Assembly: GCF_040403615.1 (NCBI RefSeq) | Contig: NZ_JBBAKG010000015.1 | Span: forward strand, 23,970 to 87,969 | DNA: 64,000 nucleotides | Source: Haliscomenobacter sp040403615 | GTDB lineage: Bacteria > Bacteroidota > Bacteroidia > Chitinophagales > Saprospiraceae | Direction: 5' to 3' | Part shown: in pieces, positions 9,388-17,368 of the stretch | How positions within the stretch are numbered: the stretch's first letter is position 1 | How the letters are laid out: every line of letters starts with the position of its first letter | The notes under the pieces: generated by a model | Told to the model about the DNA's origin: nothing | The model's database searches: none | The model's input: the letters and a program-made list of their open reading frames with translations, nothing else | Made by a program: the position numbers and the translations under genes

Positions 9388-10506
9388 ATGGAAATTGACA
9401 TTAGCAAGCATATCGTGGATTTATTGCACGAGCATGATGTAGTATCTTTGCCCGGATTGGGTTCGTTTGTGGGCGCTTACAAATCAGCCCAGGTTGATCA
9501 GGTAACTGGTACAGTTTCGCCGCCAGCAAAAACCATTACCTTCGATGACAACCTGAGAATGGACGATGGGCTTCTGATCGATACCATTGGTAAAACCTAT
9601 GGCGTCACCTTTGATACTGCCACTAAACTGGTGGAAGACTACATACACCAGATTCGGGAAGCACTGGAGCGCAGAGAGATTGTGTCGTTCCTCAGCCTGG
9701 GAAGATTGTACCGCGATTTTGAACAAAATTTGCAGTTTCTTCCCGATGCTACCAATTTCAATGCAGAATCACATGGTTTGCCAGAAGTAAAAGCCTATCC
9801 TATCGCCAAACCAGAACCAGAAATTGAGCCTGTAGTAGTTGAAAATCAAACTACAAACACCACTCAATCCTCGGCGGTTCCGCTGGGCATCCTGATCAAC
9901 AACTGGCTAAGAGACAATGTCCTCATCGTGGGTATTGTGGCAACGATCGCCATTGTCATTGTGCTGTTCCTATTCATCAGAAAGCCATTAGATGAATCAA
10001 CCAGCAACCAGGATAACCTGGTCAATGTGTCTCCTCCTTCTCTTTCAGATGAGCAATACAAAAACGATTTCCCTCCTGAGGAACTGCCCAAAGAACAACG
10101 CCAGCCACTCACCAGCAACAAGCAAGGCGCTATTGTAGACGATGGAAAATACCAGGAAGATGCTAGTGTTGCGGAAAACAAACCTTCCAGCAAAACAAAA
10201 ACTACGCCTGCGAAGACCGTACCTAAAGTAATTGAGAAGCCAACAATTACCCCCAAAGCCCCTGAGCCAGCTCCAGTGGGCGACAAAACCGGCATCATCG
10301 CCATTGGCTCATTCAAAGACCAGGGAAACGTGGCCAAATTGGTGCAGAAAATCTCTGCCGCTGGCTACACTCCTTATAAAACCAGCGCTGGTGATTTGAC
10401 CAAAGTAGGTGTTCAATTTAATTACAGCACCACCGCCGAACTCAATTCAATGCTCAGCCAGGTACGCAAAAAGTTTGAACCTGGAGCGATCATCATCAAG
10501 CGGTAA
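9388..10506 (+). CDS. HU-like (CCDC81-type) domain, transmembrane, SPOR domain protein
   Basis: An upstream in-frame ATG at 9313 exists, but MEIDISKHIVDLLHEHDVVS at 9388 is the family N-terminus and is preferred. Residues 1-110 resemble the prokaryotic HU-like domain (VVSLPGLGSFV, ITFDDNLRMDDGLL). A membrane helix lies at about residues 178-198, followed by a Pro/Lys/Glu-rich linker, then a C-terminal SPOR domain (about 300-372, GIIAIGSFKDQGNVAKLVQK), which in other proteins binds denuded septal peptidoglycan. The HU-like part is therefore cytoplasmic and SPOR periplasmic, suggesting a cell-division role linking cytoplasm and wall. That linkage is inference. Confidence 0.82.
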   Translation: MEIDISKHIVDLLHEHDVVSLPGLGSFVGAYKSAQVDQVTGTVSPPAKTITFDDNLRMDDGLLIDTIGKTYGVTFDTATKLVEDYIHQIREALERREIVSFLSLGRLYRDFEQNLQFLPDATNFNAESHGLPEVKAYPIAKPEPEIEPVVVENQTTNTTQSSAVPLGILINNWLRDNVLIVGIVATIAIVIVLFLFIRKPLDESTSNQDNLVNVSPPSLSDEQYKNDFPPEELPKEQRQPLTSNKQGAIVDDGKYQEDASVAENKPSSKTKTTPAKTVPKVIEKPTITPKAPEPAPVGDKTGIIAIGSFKDQGNVAKLVQKISAAGYTPYKTSAGDLTKVGVQFNYSTTAELNSMLSQVRKKFEPGAIIIKR

Positions 10507-10529
10507 GGCTTCGGATATTTAAAATTTTG

Positions 10530-10634
10530 CAAAAAATAGGGTTCACGCAGATTTCACACAGATTGATGCGCAGATTTACACAGATTTTTTCTGCGTCAAA
10601 TCTGCGCTTTAGTTTGTGCAAAATCTGCGCGAAA
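10530..10634. repeat. Clustered cgcagattt repeats with inverted copies
   Basis: Several copies of cgcagattt/cacacagatt and their complements occupy the gap between the HU/SPOR gene and the convergent aldehyde dehydrogenase gene. The clearest hairpin pairs gcgcagattt at 10568-10577 with aaatctgcgc at 10598-10607; a third inverted copy follows at 10621-10630. It probably ends transcription from both sides. Confidence 0.65.
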
Positions 10635-10638
10635 TAAT

Positions 10639-12060
10639 CTACAACAACCTTTTGTGCAGCAACTCCACAATGCTTTTTACCCGCTTATTGTATGGCGGAA
10701 ACAACATGCTGATGGTGCCAAATTTGCGCTCAATGATGGATTTTTCATTGGAAAAAGCTACAAATCCATGAAAACCCATGTATTTTCCAATTCCACTGTT
10801 GTTGACACCGCCAAAAGGCAAGTTTGGATTGCCATACCCCAACATGTAATCATTGAGCACCGTACCTCCGGCTGAAGTATTGTCTAAAATATAGCGAATA
10901 AATTGTCGATCCTTAGCTCCGATGTATAGGGTAAGTGGCTTAGGGCGCTGACGAATGATCTTGACCACCTCTTCTTTGCTGGAATACGGAATAACCGGAA
11001 GCAAAGGCCCAAAAATCTCTTCCTCCATAATCAGCATGTCTTCACTGATGTTGCCAAGCAAGGTAGGCGGCACAAAGCGCTCGGCCTCGTTCCAAGTTCC
11101 ACCAAGCAATTCTGTTGCCCCTTTGTCGAGGGCATCTTCATACAAGCGCCGCAAGCGCTGGTAATGCCGAGGACTCACAATGCGGCAATAGTCGGGGTTT
11201 TCAATGAGGTTTGCGGAGTTGGGATACATCCGTTCTACCCCCGCACCAAAGGCCTTGACAAAATCGTCAAATTTGGAGGCTTCTACCAGTGCGTAATCGG
11301 GTGCAATACAGGTTTGGCCATTGTTGAGGCATTTTCCCCAGACCATGTTGTACGCCAAGGTACCAATTGAAGCGGAGGCATCCACAATTGCCGGCGATTT
11401 GCCCCCCAGTTCCAGGGTAACCGAAGCCAAATTTTTCGCAGCAGCAGCCATTACTACCTTGCCAATCTGCGGACTTCCCGTGAAAAAAATGTGGTCAAAA
11501 GGCAGTTCCAACAAGGCAGTTGATACCGAGGCATCGCCTTCTACCAGGGCAACTTCTTCTTTTGGAAAAAGCGTCTCAATGGCCTTGGCCATGTAAGCTG
11601 AGGTATGCGGCGTGAGCTCAGAAGGTTTGATGATCACCGTATTTCCTGCCGCGATGGCATAGATCAATGGTGAAAAAGTCAGGTTGAATGGGTAGTTCCA
11701 GGGCGAAATGATCAGGCAAACGCCCTTGGCTTCGTAGTGAATGGAGGATACCGTCCCCACCAATGAAATGGGCGTTGCCACTTTTTGAGGCCGCATCCAA
11801 CGGCGCAGTTCGCGGCGGGCATGCAAGGCGTGGCTCTTGACTACCGCGATTTCCGAAATCATGACTTCAACTTCGGCCTTCTTAAAATCCTGGTACATGG
11901 CGTCTTTCAAGCCCTGCATTTCCTGGGCATCGTCCACGAAGCGAATGAGCTGGTTGAGGCGCTCAATGCGTTGGCTGGCGGTGGTATTGGCCATTTCAGG
12001 GGCATGCGCTTGTTGCTTTTGGAACAAGGTAGCGAGGTCTATTTGGGTGGTGGTTTTCAT
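10639..12060 (-). CDS. Aldehyde dehydrogenase, ALDH3-like
   Basis: 473 residues from ATG 12058-12060. The frame is open a further 38 codons upstream, but those would translate the palindromic repeat at 12070-12119, so the shorter start is chosen. Catalytic Glu lies in LELGGKSP (about residue 217) and the nucleophilic Cys in NNGQTCIAP (about 251), the usual 34-residue spacing. The NAD-binding turn is FTGSPQIGK. Length and the absence of a long C-terminal oligomerisation tail fit the ALDH3/YwdH-like group that oxidises fatty or aromatic aldehydes to acids. It is the last gene of the TetR-FMO-SDR-SDR-ALDH run and probably removes the aldehyde formed upstream. Confidence 0.9.
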   Translation of the reverse strand: MKTTTQIDLATLFQKQQAHAPEMANTTASQRIERLNQLIRFVDDAQEMQGLKDAMYQDFKKAEVEVMISEIAVVKSHALHARRELRRWMRPQKVATPISLVGTVSSIHYEAKGVCLIISPWNYPFNLTFSPLIYAIAAGNTVIIKPSELTPHTSAYMAKAIETLFPKEEVALVEGDASVSTALLELPFDHIFFTGSPQIGKVVMAAAAKNLASVTLELGGKSPAIVDASASIGTLAYNMVWGKCLNNGQTCIAPDYALVEASKFDDFVKAFGAGVERMYPNSANLIENPDYCRIVSPRHYQRLRRLYEDALDKGATELLGGTWNEAERFVPPTLLGNISEDMLIMEEEIFGPLLPVIPYSSKEEVVKIIRQRPKPLTLYIGAKDRQFIRYILDNTSAGGTVLNDYMLGYGNPNLPFGGVNNSGIGKYMGFHGFVAFSNEKSIIERKFGTISMLFPPYNKRVKSIVELLHKRLL

Positions 12061-12069
12061 TTTTTTGTC

Positions 12070-12119
12070 GGGGCGACCCTTTGTGGTCGCCCTGTTGGGG
12101 CGACCACAAAGGGTCGCCC
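12070..12119. repeat. 50-bp palindrome of two inverted 23-bp GGGGCGACC units
   Basis: Unit one (12070-12092) and unit two (12097-12119) are reverse complements of each other around a TGTT centre, with only the outermost base out of register. Each unit is itself a hairpin: ggggcgacc - 6-nt loop - ggtcgccc. It ends 9 bp upstream of the aldehyde dehydrogenase start, in the 130-bp gap after the SDR gene. The same core, with A for G, occurs at 12157-12194 and 31662-31775. Confidence 0.85.
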
Positions 12120-12156
12120 AATTTTCCGCGGTCAACCCCGCCCTCCATTTCATGGA

Positions 12157-12194
12157 TGGCGTTTTTTGGGGCAACCACGTAGGGTTGCCTCTAC
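12157..12194. repeat. GGCAACC hairpin whose end supplies the SDR stop codon
   Basis: ggcaacc and gggttgcc flank a short loop. Read on the minus strand, the element begins with the stop codon (TAG at 12193-12191) of the SDR gene and continues AGGCAACCC, so the palindrome starts at the last codon of that gene. Same family as 12070-12119. Confidence 0.75.
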
Positions 12195-13009
12195 TTGAAT
12201 TTTTCGATGTTGTATCCTTTCATGATCGTATCCTCGTAATTGCTTGGGAATAACCGCGCAATCCTGTCCATAAATTTGGCATCCTTGCCCACCAATACCC
12301 GTTTTTCTTTGCGCTGAATGCCCTGGATGATGCGGGTTGCGGCATCGGCAGAACTGGTTTTGGCCATGCGGTCGAATACATCCGAAAATTTGGCCAATCG
12401 ATCTTGCTGGGAAGTATCGATGTTGCGCACGATGTTGGTTTTGATGCCCCCGGGGTGTACACAAGTCACTGCGACGCTGGTTTTGGCCAATTCTTGCCGC
12501 AGAGTCTCCGTAAATCCGCGCACTGCAAACTTGGCTGTCACGTACGCCCCTTGATCGGGGTACGCCGCAATGCCAAAAATACTGGACACATTGACCAATG
12601 CTGCTTCAGGTCTTTCTTTCAAAAAAGGGATGAATGCCTTCGAGCCGTAAATCACCCCCCACATGTTGATGTTGATCACTTTTTCAAACAGCTCATACGG
12701 CGTACTTTCGATTTTTTGTTGCAAAAAAGTGATGCCCGCGTTGTTGATCACAATGTCAACTCCGCCAAAGCGATTCACGGTTTCCTGGGCAAAGTTGTAC
12801 ACTTCGGTGCGGTCGGCTACGCTAAAGGCGCGCCCACCAGCTTTACCACCGCTTTGCTCAATGATTTGGATGGTATCATTTAAGGTATCTTCATTCCAGT
12901 CATTGAGTACCACGGTAGCGCCTGCGCCGGCCAACTGGATGGCCAATTCGCGCCCCATCCCTGAACCAGCACCCGTAATGACGGCTATTTTTTTATTGAA
13001 ATCTTTCAC
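12191..13009 (-). CDS. Short-chain dehydrogenase/reductase
   Basis: 272-residue classical SDR. TGAGSGMG near residue 12 binds the nucleotide; the Asp in VVLNDWNED at the end of the second strand suggests NAD rather than NADP. NNAG is near residue 90, the catalytic Ser in VNVSSIFG, and the YxxxK motif is AYVTAK. The tail (residues 200-272) is longer than in FabG-type SDRs and resembles SadH-type enzymes often found beside flavin monooxygenases. It sits between a second SDR and the aldehyde dehydrogenase on the same strand and may oxidise an alcohol made by the monooxygenase. Confidence 0.87.
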   Translation of the reverse strand: MKDFNKKIAVITGAGSGMGRELAIQLAGAGATVVLNDWNEDTLNDTIQIIEQSGGKAGGRAFSVADRTEVYNFAQETVNRFGGVDIVINNAGITFLQQKIESTPYELFEKVININMWGVIYGSKAFIPFLKERPEAALVNVSSIFGIAAYPDQGAYVTAKFAVRGFTETLRQELAKTSVAVTCVHPGGIKTNIVRNIDTSQQDRLAKFSDVFDRMAKTSSADAATRIIQGIQRKEKRVLVGKDAKFMDRIARLFPSNYEDTIMKGYNIEKFK

Positions 13010-13115
13010 ACGATCTGATTTTTTACATGACTTGTCAATATTAGTTTTTTTGAAAAACTTCTCAAAGGTTTACAACAATTTTTTTGAGGTATATCTTTCT
13101 ATAAAAAATTCCCCC

Positions 13116-13886
13116 TTACAATTGAAACTGCTGCCCATGCAGCCTTTGTCCACCGTCCACGTAAACGGTCTCTCCGGTGATGTACGCCGCATAGGGCGAC
13201 ACCAAAAATGCACACAACCAGGCCACTTCATCCGTGCTGCCCAGGCGCCGCATGGGGATGGTTTCCGCCAGGCCATTCAGCATTTCTGGTGGGTAGTTTT
13301 CCAAACCCGAAGATTGGATGATGCCCGGCGCTACTGCATTGATGCGGATGTTGTATTTGCTCCACTCTACCGCCAGGGTTTTGGTGAGGTTGTCTACTCC
13401 CGCCCGGGCTGCCCCCGTATGCGCCATGCCCGGCACGCCCCGGTAAATGTTGACGATGATGTTCAGTATGGTGCCCTGCTTTTGGGGAATAAAAAAAGCA
13501 TTGGCCATGATCTGTGTCATGTACCAGGTGCCGTTCAGGTTGTTGTTGATGACGGCATTCCAGCCTTTTTCGGCCATGTCTTCGGCGAGCGAAGGAAATT
13601 GGCCACCAGCATTGTTGACCAGAATGTCCAAACGGCCTGCTTTTTCCTGGATAAAGGCGGCAAGACTGCGGATTTGCTCGGTATCCCGAATGTCGCAGAC
13701 TTTGTAATCGCATTGCCCCAGGAGGCTCAATGATTCCTGGGCTTTTTGCAGCTTTTCTTCCTTGCGGCCAGCAATGAATACCCTGGCGCCAGCTTGGAGC
13801 AGTTGTACTGCAATGGCATAACCAATGCCGCTGCCGCCGCCAGTTATCAGCGCTACTTGTTGATCAAAAACATTGGGTTGAAGCAT
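13116..13886 (-). CDS. SDR resembling peroxisomal trans-2-enoyl-CoA reductases
   Basis: 256 residues with TGGGSGIG near residue 16, an Arg in IAGRKEEK that favours NADP(H), and NNAGGQFPS. The usual YxxxK is replaced by HTGAARAGVDNLTK. The same HxGAARAGV pattern is, from memory, characteristic of the PECR/DECR branch acting on enoyl-CoA, so this is a subfamily feature rather than decay. The ending YVDGGQRL also fits that branch. The gene lies in the same run as the flavin monooxygenase and SadH-like SDR, suggesting processing of fatty or branched acyl chains. Confidence 0.84.
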   Translation of the reverse strand: MLQPNVFDQQVALITGGGSGIGYAIAVQLLQAGARVFIAGRKEEKLQKAQESLSLLGQCDYKVCDIRDTEQIRSLAAFIQEKAGRLDILVNNAGGQFPSLAEDMAEKGWNAVINNNLNGTWYMTQIMANAFFIPQKQGTILNIIVNIYRGVPGMAHTGAARAGVDNLTKTLAVEWSKYNIRINAVAPGIIQSSGLENYPPEMLNGLAETIPMRRLGSTDEVAWLCAFLVSPYAAYITGETVYVDGGQRLHGQQFQL

Positions 13887-13957
13887 GAGTTGATGGATTG
13901 AGGTGGTAATGTGCTAGGCGTAAATCGAGGTAGTTGCCCACTGCGGTGCATTAGTAG

Positions 13958-14073
13958 TGGGGCAAAAATAAATGTTCATTTTTTTGAGCCAAAGGATTAT
14001 TTGAGGCACTTAAAATGAATCGCTTACTCATCTAATCCTTTGGCAAAATGAACATTTATTTTTTTATCGCCCC
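13958..14073. repeat. Long inverted repeat, arms of about 40 bp
   Basis: Left arm 13958-13999 and right arm 14033-14073 are complementary over roughly 38 positions with small bulges: aaataaatgttcatt and ccaaaggatta on the left match aatgaacattt and taatcctttgg on the right. The unpaired centre is about 33 bp. It separates the flavin monooxygenase from the downstream SDR, and its right arm covers the FMO stop codon. It may attenuate transcription between the two halves of the cluster. Confidence 0.82.
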
Positions 14074-15347
14074 TTAGCCGGGATTTGTTTTTTTAAAGCC
14101 CGCTCAAACTCATGGGCGTGAACCTCGATGGTGTGTCGTTTGGCCTTGGTGAATTCTCGGTCGATGTGGTTGGCATCTTTTTCGGCCAATTCGGCCAGGT
14201 TAGGAGGCAAGCTCCAGCGTCCCATGATGTAATTGGCCGCCAGTTTGGCCTGCAAGTCACTGTAGGGCCAAATGGCCCCCTGCGGCTGAAACAAACCAAT
14301 AAAAACCAGCGTAGGGTGCTCGGCATGAAACATGCGCAAGTAAAGCGGAACGCGATCGGCTTCTTCGTAATTGATGAAATCCGAGGCAAAAAATGGTGTA
14401 CTGATTTTATAACCCGTAGCCGCCAGGATGGTGTCATATTCTTCTTCCAGGCCGTTGGCAAAAGTGACTTTGCGGCCTTTCATGCTGGTAATTGCGGGAC
14501 GGGGATGCACCTTGCCATGGCGGATTTTGTACAGCAATTCTGAATTCACGGTAGGGTGCGCCTTGAGCACTGGAAAGGCTGGATCGGGGAGTCCATAATC
14601 CGAGTATTTCCCCACCTGAATGCGCAAACTCAATTGCCGCAAAAAACTCGCAATCGGCTTGGGAATCCATTGCATTTGATCGTTGAAGGTATCGGTGGGT
14701 TTGCCCATAAAAAACTTGGGAACAATGTATTGCGGCCCACGGGTGCTGATGGCTACAAAGTCAGCTACTCTGCTTATTTCTACTGCGCAATCGCAACCCG
14801 AATTGCCCGCTCCGATCACCAGCACTTTTTCATGTTGAAACGGCGAAGCAGTTTTGTAACTGTGTGCGTGCAGGTATTTTCCGGTAAATTCACCTGGTAA
14901 AGCTTCAGGGTGGCGGGGTACATTGTGGTGGCCATTGGCAACCAGAAGATAATCAAAAATTTCTTGCTGGCCATTGTCCAGGCTAATGACCCAACGTTCA
15001 GCGTTGGTTTTTTCTGCTTTGAGTACGCGCGTATTGAATCGAATGTAGGGATACAAACCAAAATGCATTGCATAATCCTGAAAATACCTCAACAATTGGG
15101 CATGCGATGGATAATCTGGATATGCCTCAGGCATGGGAAAGTCCTGAAACTCCGACATTTTTTTGGAACTGATGATGTGGGTCGTTTCACAAACACTGGA
15201 GTGAGATTCCGCTGGCGAATACACCCAATTGCCCCCGATTTGGTTGTTTTGCTCGTAGCAAATTACCTCATTCGCTCCTGCTTGTAGCAGGTTTTTAAGG
15301 GTTGTTATTCCCGAACAACCCGCTCCGATTACACAAATTCTTTTCAT
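14064..15347 (-). CDS. Flavin-containing monooxygenase
   Basis: 427 residues. The FAD Rossmann motif is VIGAGCSGITTLK at residue 5. The FMO fingerprint FxGxxxHxxxY/F appears as FTGKYLHAHSYK near residue 150. The NADPH motif is VLVIGAGNSGCDCAVEI near residue 165, and ATGY near residue 310 is typical. These enzymes hydroxylate or insert oxygen into soft nucleophiles or ketones. It follows the TetR gene after 10 bp and so is probably controlled by it. Downstream SDR and ALDH genes suggest a pathway for an alcohol or aldehyde product. Confidence 0.9.
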   Translation of the reverse strand: MKRICVIGAGCSGITTLKNLLQAGANEVICYEQNNQIGGNWVYSPAESHSSVCETTHIISSKKMSEFQDFPMPEAYPDYPSHAQLLRYFQDYAMHFGLYPYIRFNTRVLKAEKTNAERWVISLDNGQQEIFDYLLVANGHHNVPRHPEALPGEFTGKYLHAHSYKTASPFQHEKVLVIGAGNSGCDCAVEISRVADFVAISTRGPQYIVPKFFMGKPTDTFNDQMQWIPKPIASFLRQLSLRIQVGKYSDYGLPDPAFPVLKAHPTVNSELLYKIRHGKVHPRPAITSMKGRKVTFANGLEEEYDTILAATGYKISTPFFASDFINYEEADRVPLYLRMFHAEHPTLVFIGLFQPQGAIWPYSDLQAKLAANYIMGRWSLPPNLAELAEKDANHIDREFTKAKRHTIEVHAHEFERALKKQIPAKGR

Positions 15348-15357
15348 TTTTTTTGCG

Positions 15358-15993
15358 TTAAAGCTTGTCTGCCGTGGCGGTTATTTCCTGCAATAAACAA
15401 AGCCCTTTGGGTGTCAGGTGGGGCATTAACAGACTCCAAACCGTTTGCCGCGCTTCTTCAAAGTCAATATCGGCCATATCTTGCTTGCGCAAAACGTGCT
15501 GCACACACCAAAAAGTCATGATCATCCAGAGGGTATGCCCAATTCTGCGGTATTGGTTGGGTACCTGTTCGGGTTTAATGTTGCCCAGTTCTACCGAGAG
15601 TTGCATGACTACGTTCACGAACATAATTGAATTTTCGTAAAACTGGCGTTGAAATTCGGCAATATCCGGGTAGTTGCGCAAAATATGAGGTCCATCTAAT
15701 TGAATAAAAATGTACTTCTGTGCCAGTTTCAATAAGGGTACAATCAACGAATTGATGTTTTCAAAAGAAGGGGAGTTTTGCATGTTTTGGAACATCTGTT
15801 GCCTTTCCAGGTCCAATTGTCGGTACACTTCCTCGATGATGTGTTCGTGGTTGGAAAAATGATAAGCAAGATTACCAACACTCATGCCAACGCTGTCGGC
15901 GATATGCTTGAGTGTCGTATTGTTCACCCCTTGTACATTGTACAATGTGATCGCTGCGTTGATGATCCGTTGCTTGGTAGGTTTAATGGCCAT
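15358..15993 (-). CDS. TetR/AcrR-family transcriptional regulator
   Basis: 211 residues. The N-terminal helix-turn-helix is clear: QRIINAAITLYNVQGVNNTT, then LKHIADSVGMSVGNLAYHF. The rest is a helical ligand-binding domain rich in aromatic residues. It is the first gene of the cluster and lies directly before the flavin monooxygenase, so it is likely a local repressor relieved by a hydrophobic ligand. I could not assign an operator; the upstream 265 bp is AT-rich. Confidence 0.88.
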   Translation of the reverse strand: MAIKPTKQRIINAAITLYNVQGVNNTTLKHIADSVGMSVGNLAYHFSNHEHIIEEVYRQLDLERQQMFQNMQNSPSFENINSLIVPLLKLAQKYIFIQLDGPHILRNYPDIAEFQRQFYENSIMFVNVVMQLSVELGNIKPEQVPNQYRRIGHTLWMIMTFWCVQHVLRKQDMADIDFEEARQTVWSLLMPHLTPKGLCLLQEITATADKL

Positions 15994-16273
15994 GAAAATG
16001 AAGGCTAAAGCGAGGAAAATTCACTGAACTATGTCCCGTTAAAATTAGGTTATTTTTCCAAACAGCTCAAAGTTAACATTCGTTAAGAAATATTGCTGTG
16101 GTGGCAGAAAGAAAAGATCCGTCAAAAAGTGCATATAAGTAACTCTGTTGATTTCTTATTCTTTTTTTAATCATTATTAATCATTTCATAATCAAATATT
16201 CACATTCAGTTAATATTAAACATACAATTTTGCTCCATTCAAAAAATACAATAGACGGCCACTTAATAATACA

Positions 16274-17164
16274 ATGAAACGGGAACTCGATCTTGTAATA
16301 CTGTCAGATATTCATCTGGGCACCTACGGTTGCCACGCCAAAGAACTGCTGACCTATTTGAAAAACATCAAAGTAGGTGCATTGGTACTCAACGGTGATT
16401 TCATCGACATGTGGCAATTCCGCAAAAGCTACTTTCCACAAGAACACTTGCAAATCATCCAACGCATTTTGCGCATGGCGGCCAAGGGAACGCAAGTATA
16501 CTACATCACGGGCAATCATGATGATGCGTTGCGGCGCTATTCCAACTTCTCGTCTGGAAATATCCACTTGCGCGACACCCTGGAGCTACAAATCAAAGGA
16601 AAATCCTACTGGATGTTTCATGGAGACATCTTCGATCTCTTTATCAAGTATTCTCCATTCATTTCCAAATTAGGAGGCAAAGGCTACGATTATTTGATCT
16701 TATTGAACCGCTGGGTCAACAAAGTGCGGGCTTTTTTCGGATTGCCTCGCTTGTCTTTTTCCCAAAAGATCAAATACAGCGTCAAAGAGGCCATCAAGTT
16801 TGTCGACGATTTTGAAGAAAAGGCCATTGATCTTGCTGCGGAGAAGGGCTTTGATTTTGTTGTATGCGGCCACATTCACCGCGCCCAAATCAAAACCATG
16901 GAGCGCCACGGCAAACAAGTAACCTACTTAAATTCTGGTGACTGGGTTGAAAGCCTTACCGCTCTGGAGTTCAAATGGGGCGAATGGTCAATTTATGAAT
17001 ACAACGAAGCTGATTTTGCCATCAGCAATCCCCGTGTGCTGGTTCACCCTGCTACCCTCGAAGAAGAGGAGGATGAAGCTCCAACCGGTGAAGCACTAAG
17101 CACTGCTGCCATATTTGAGCAGATCGTCAATCAGGCAGCACCCAAAAAACGAAGTGCGTATTAA
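16274..17164 (+). CDS. UDP-2,3-diacylglucosamine diphosphatase-like (LpxH-type) metallophosphoesterase
   Basis: 296 residues. The calcineurin-like metal motifs are complete and in order: SDIHLG (about 10), NGDFIDMW (about 40), GNHDDALRRY (about 80), FHGDIFD and CGHIHRAQI. The overall pattern fits the LpxH group of Bacteroidota, which removes UMP from UDP-2,3-diacylglucosamine in lipid A synthesis. The C-terminal 30 residues are acidic and unassigned. It is a single gene 204 bp upstream of lepA. The exact substrate is inferred; paralogues of this family exist. Confidence 0.82.
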   Translation: MKRELDLVILSDIHLGTYGCHAKELLTYLKNIKVGALVLNGDFIDMWQFRKSYFPQEHLQIIQRILRMAAKGTQVYYITGNHDDALRRYSNFSSGNIHLRDTLELQIKGKSYWMFHGDIFDLFIKYSPFISKLGGKGYDYLILLNRWVNKVRAFFGLPRLSFSQKIKYSVKEAIKFVDDFEEKAIDLAAEKGFDFVVCGHIHRAQIKTMERHGKQVTYLNSGDWVESLTALEFKWGEWSIYEYNEADFAISNPRVLVHPATLEEEEDEAPTGEALSTAAIFEQIVNQAAPKKRSAY

Positions 17165-17260
17165 GCTCATTTCCATCAAAGAGACTTACTTTAACCATTC
17201 AATAGCTGTTAGAGGTACAGGACAATAAAAGTGCTATACCTTTTTTTTTAATAATATTCC

Positions 17261-17268
17261 TACCTTTG
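17261..17268 (+). promoter_or_regulatory. Bacteroidota -7 box TACCTTTG upstream of lepA
   Basis: TACCTTTG matches the TAnnTTTG consensus 100 bp before the lepA start. The expected -33 position is a T-run rather than TTG, so it is a partial match. Confidence 0.5.
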
Positions 17269-17368
17269 CCCCGAAATTCGGAAGCATAGGTTTCCATTTT
17301 TTTTTTTTAGAACTTTGTGATCCAAATACCCCGAAACTTGTTTCGAGAAGGTACTATATTGAGGGAAT

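Noticed and set aside
12060..12174. N-terminal extension of the aldehyde dehydrogenase frame
   Set aside because: It translates the GGGGCGACC palindrome and has no family similarity; start moved to 12060.
12663..13733. 356-codon plus-strand frame
   Set aside because: It spans the antisense of two SDR genes and their gap; chance frame in GC-rich sequence.
13116..13886. Loss of catalytic YxxxK as evidence of a dead SDR
   Set aside because: The HxGAARAGV pattern is shared by PECR-type enzymes, so it is probably a subfamily feature.
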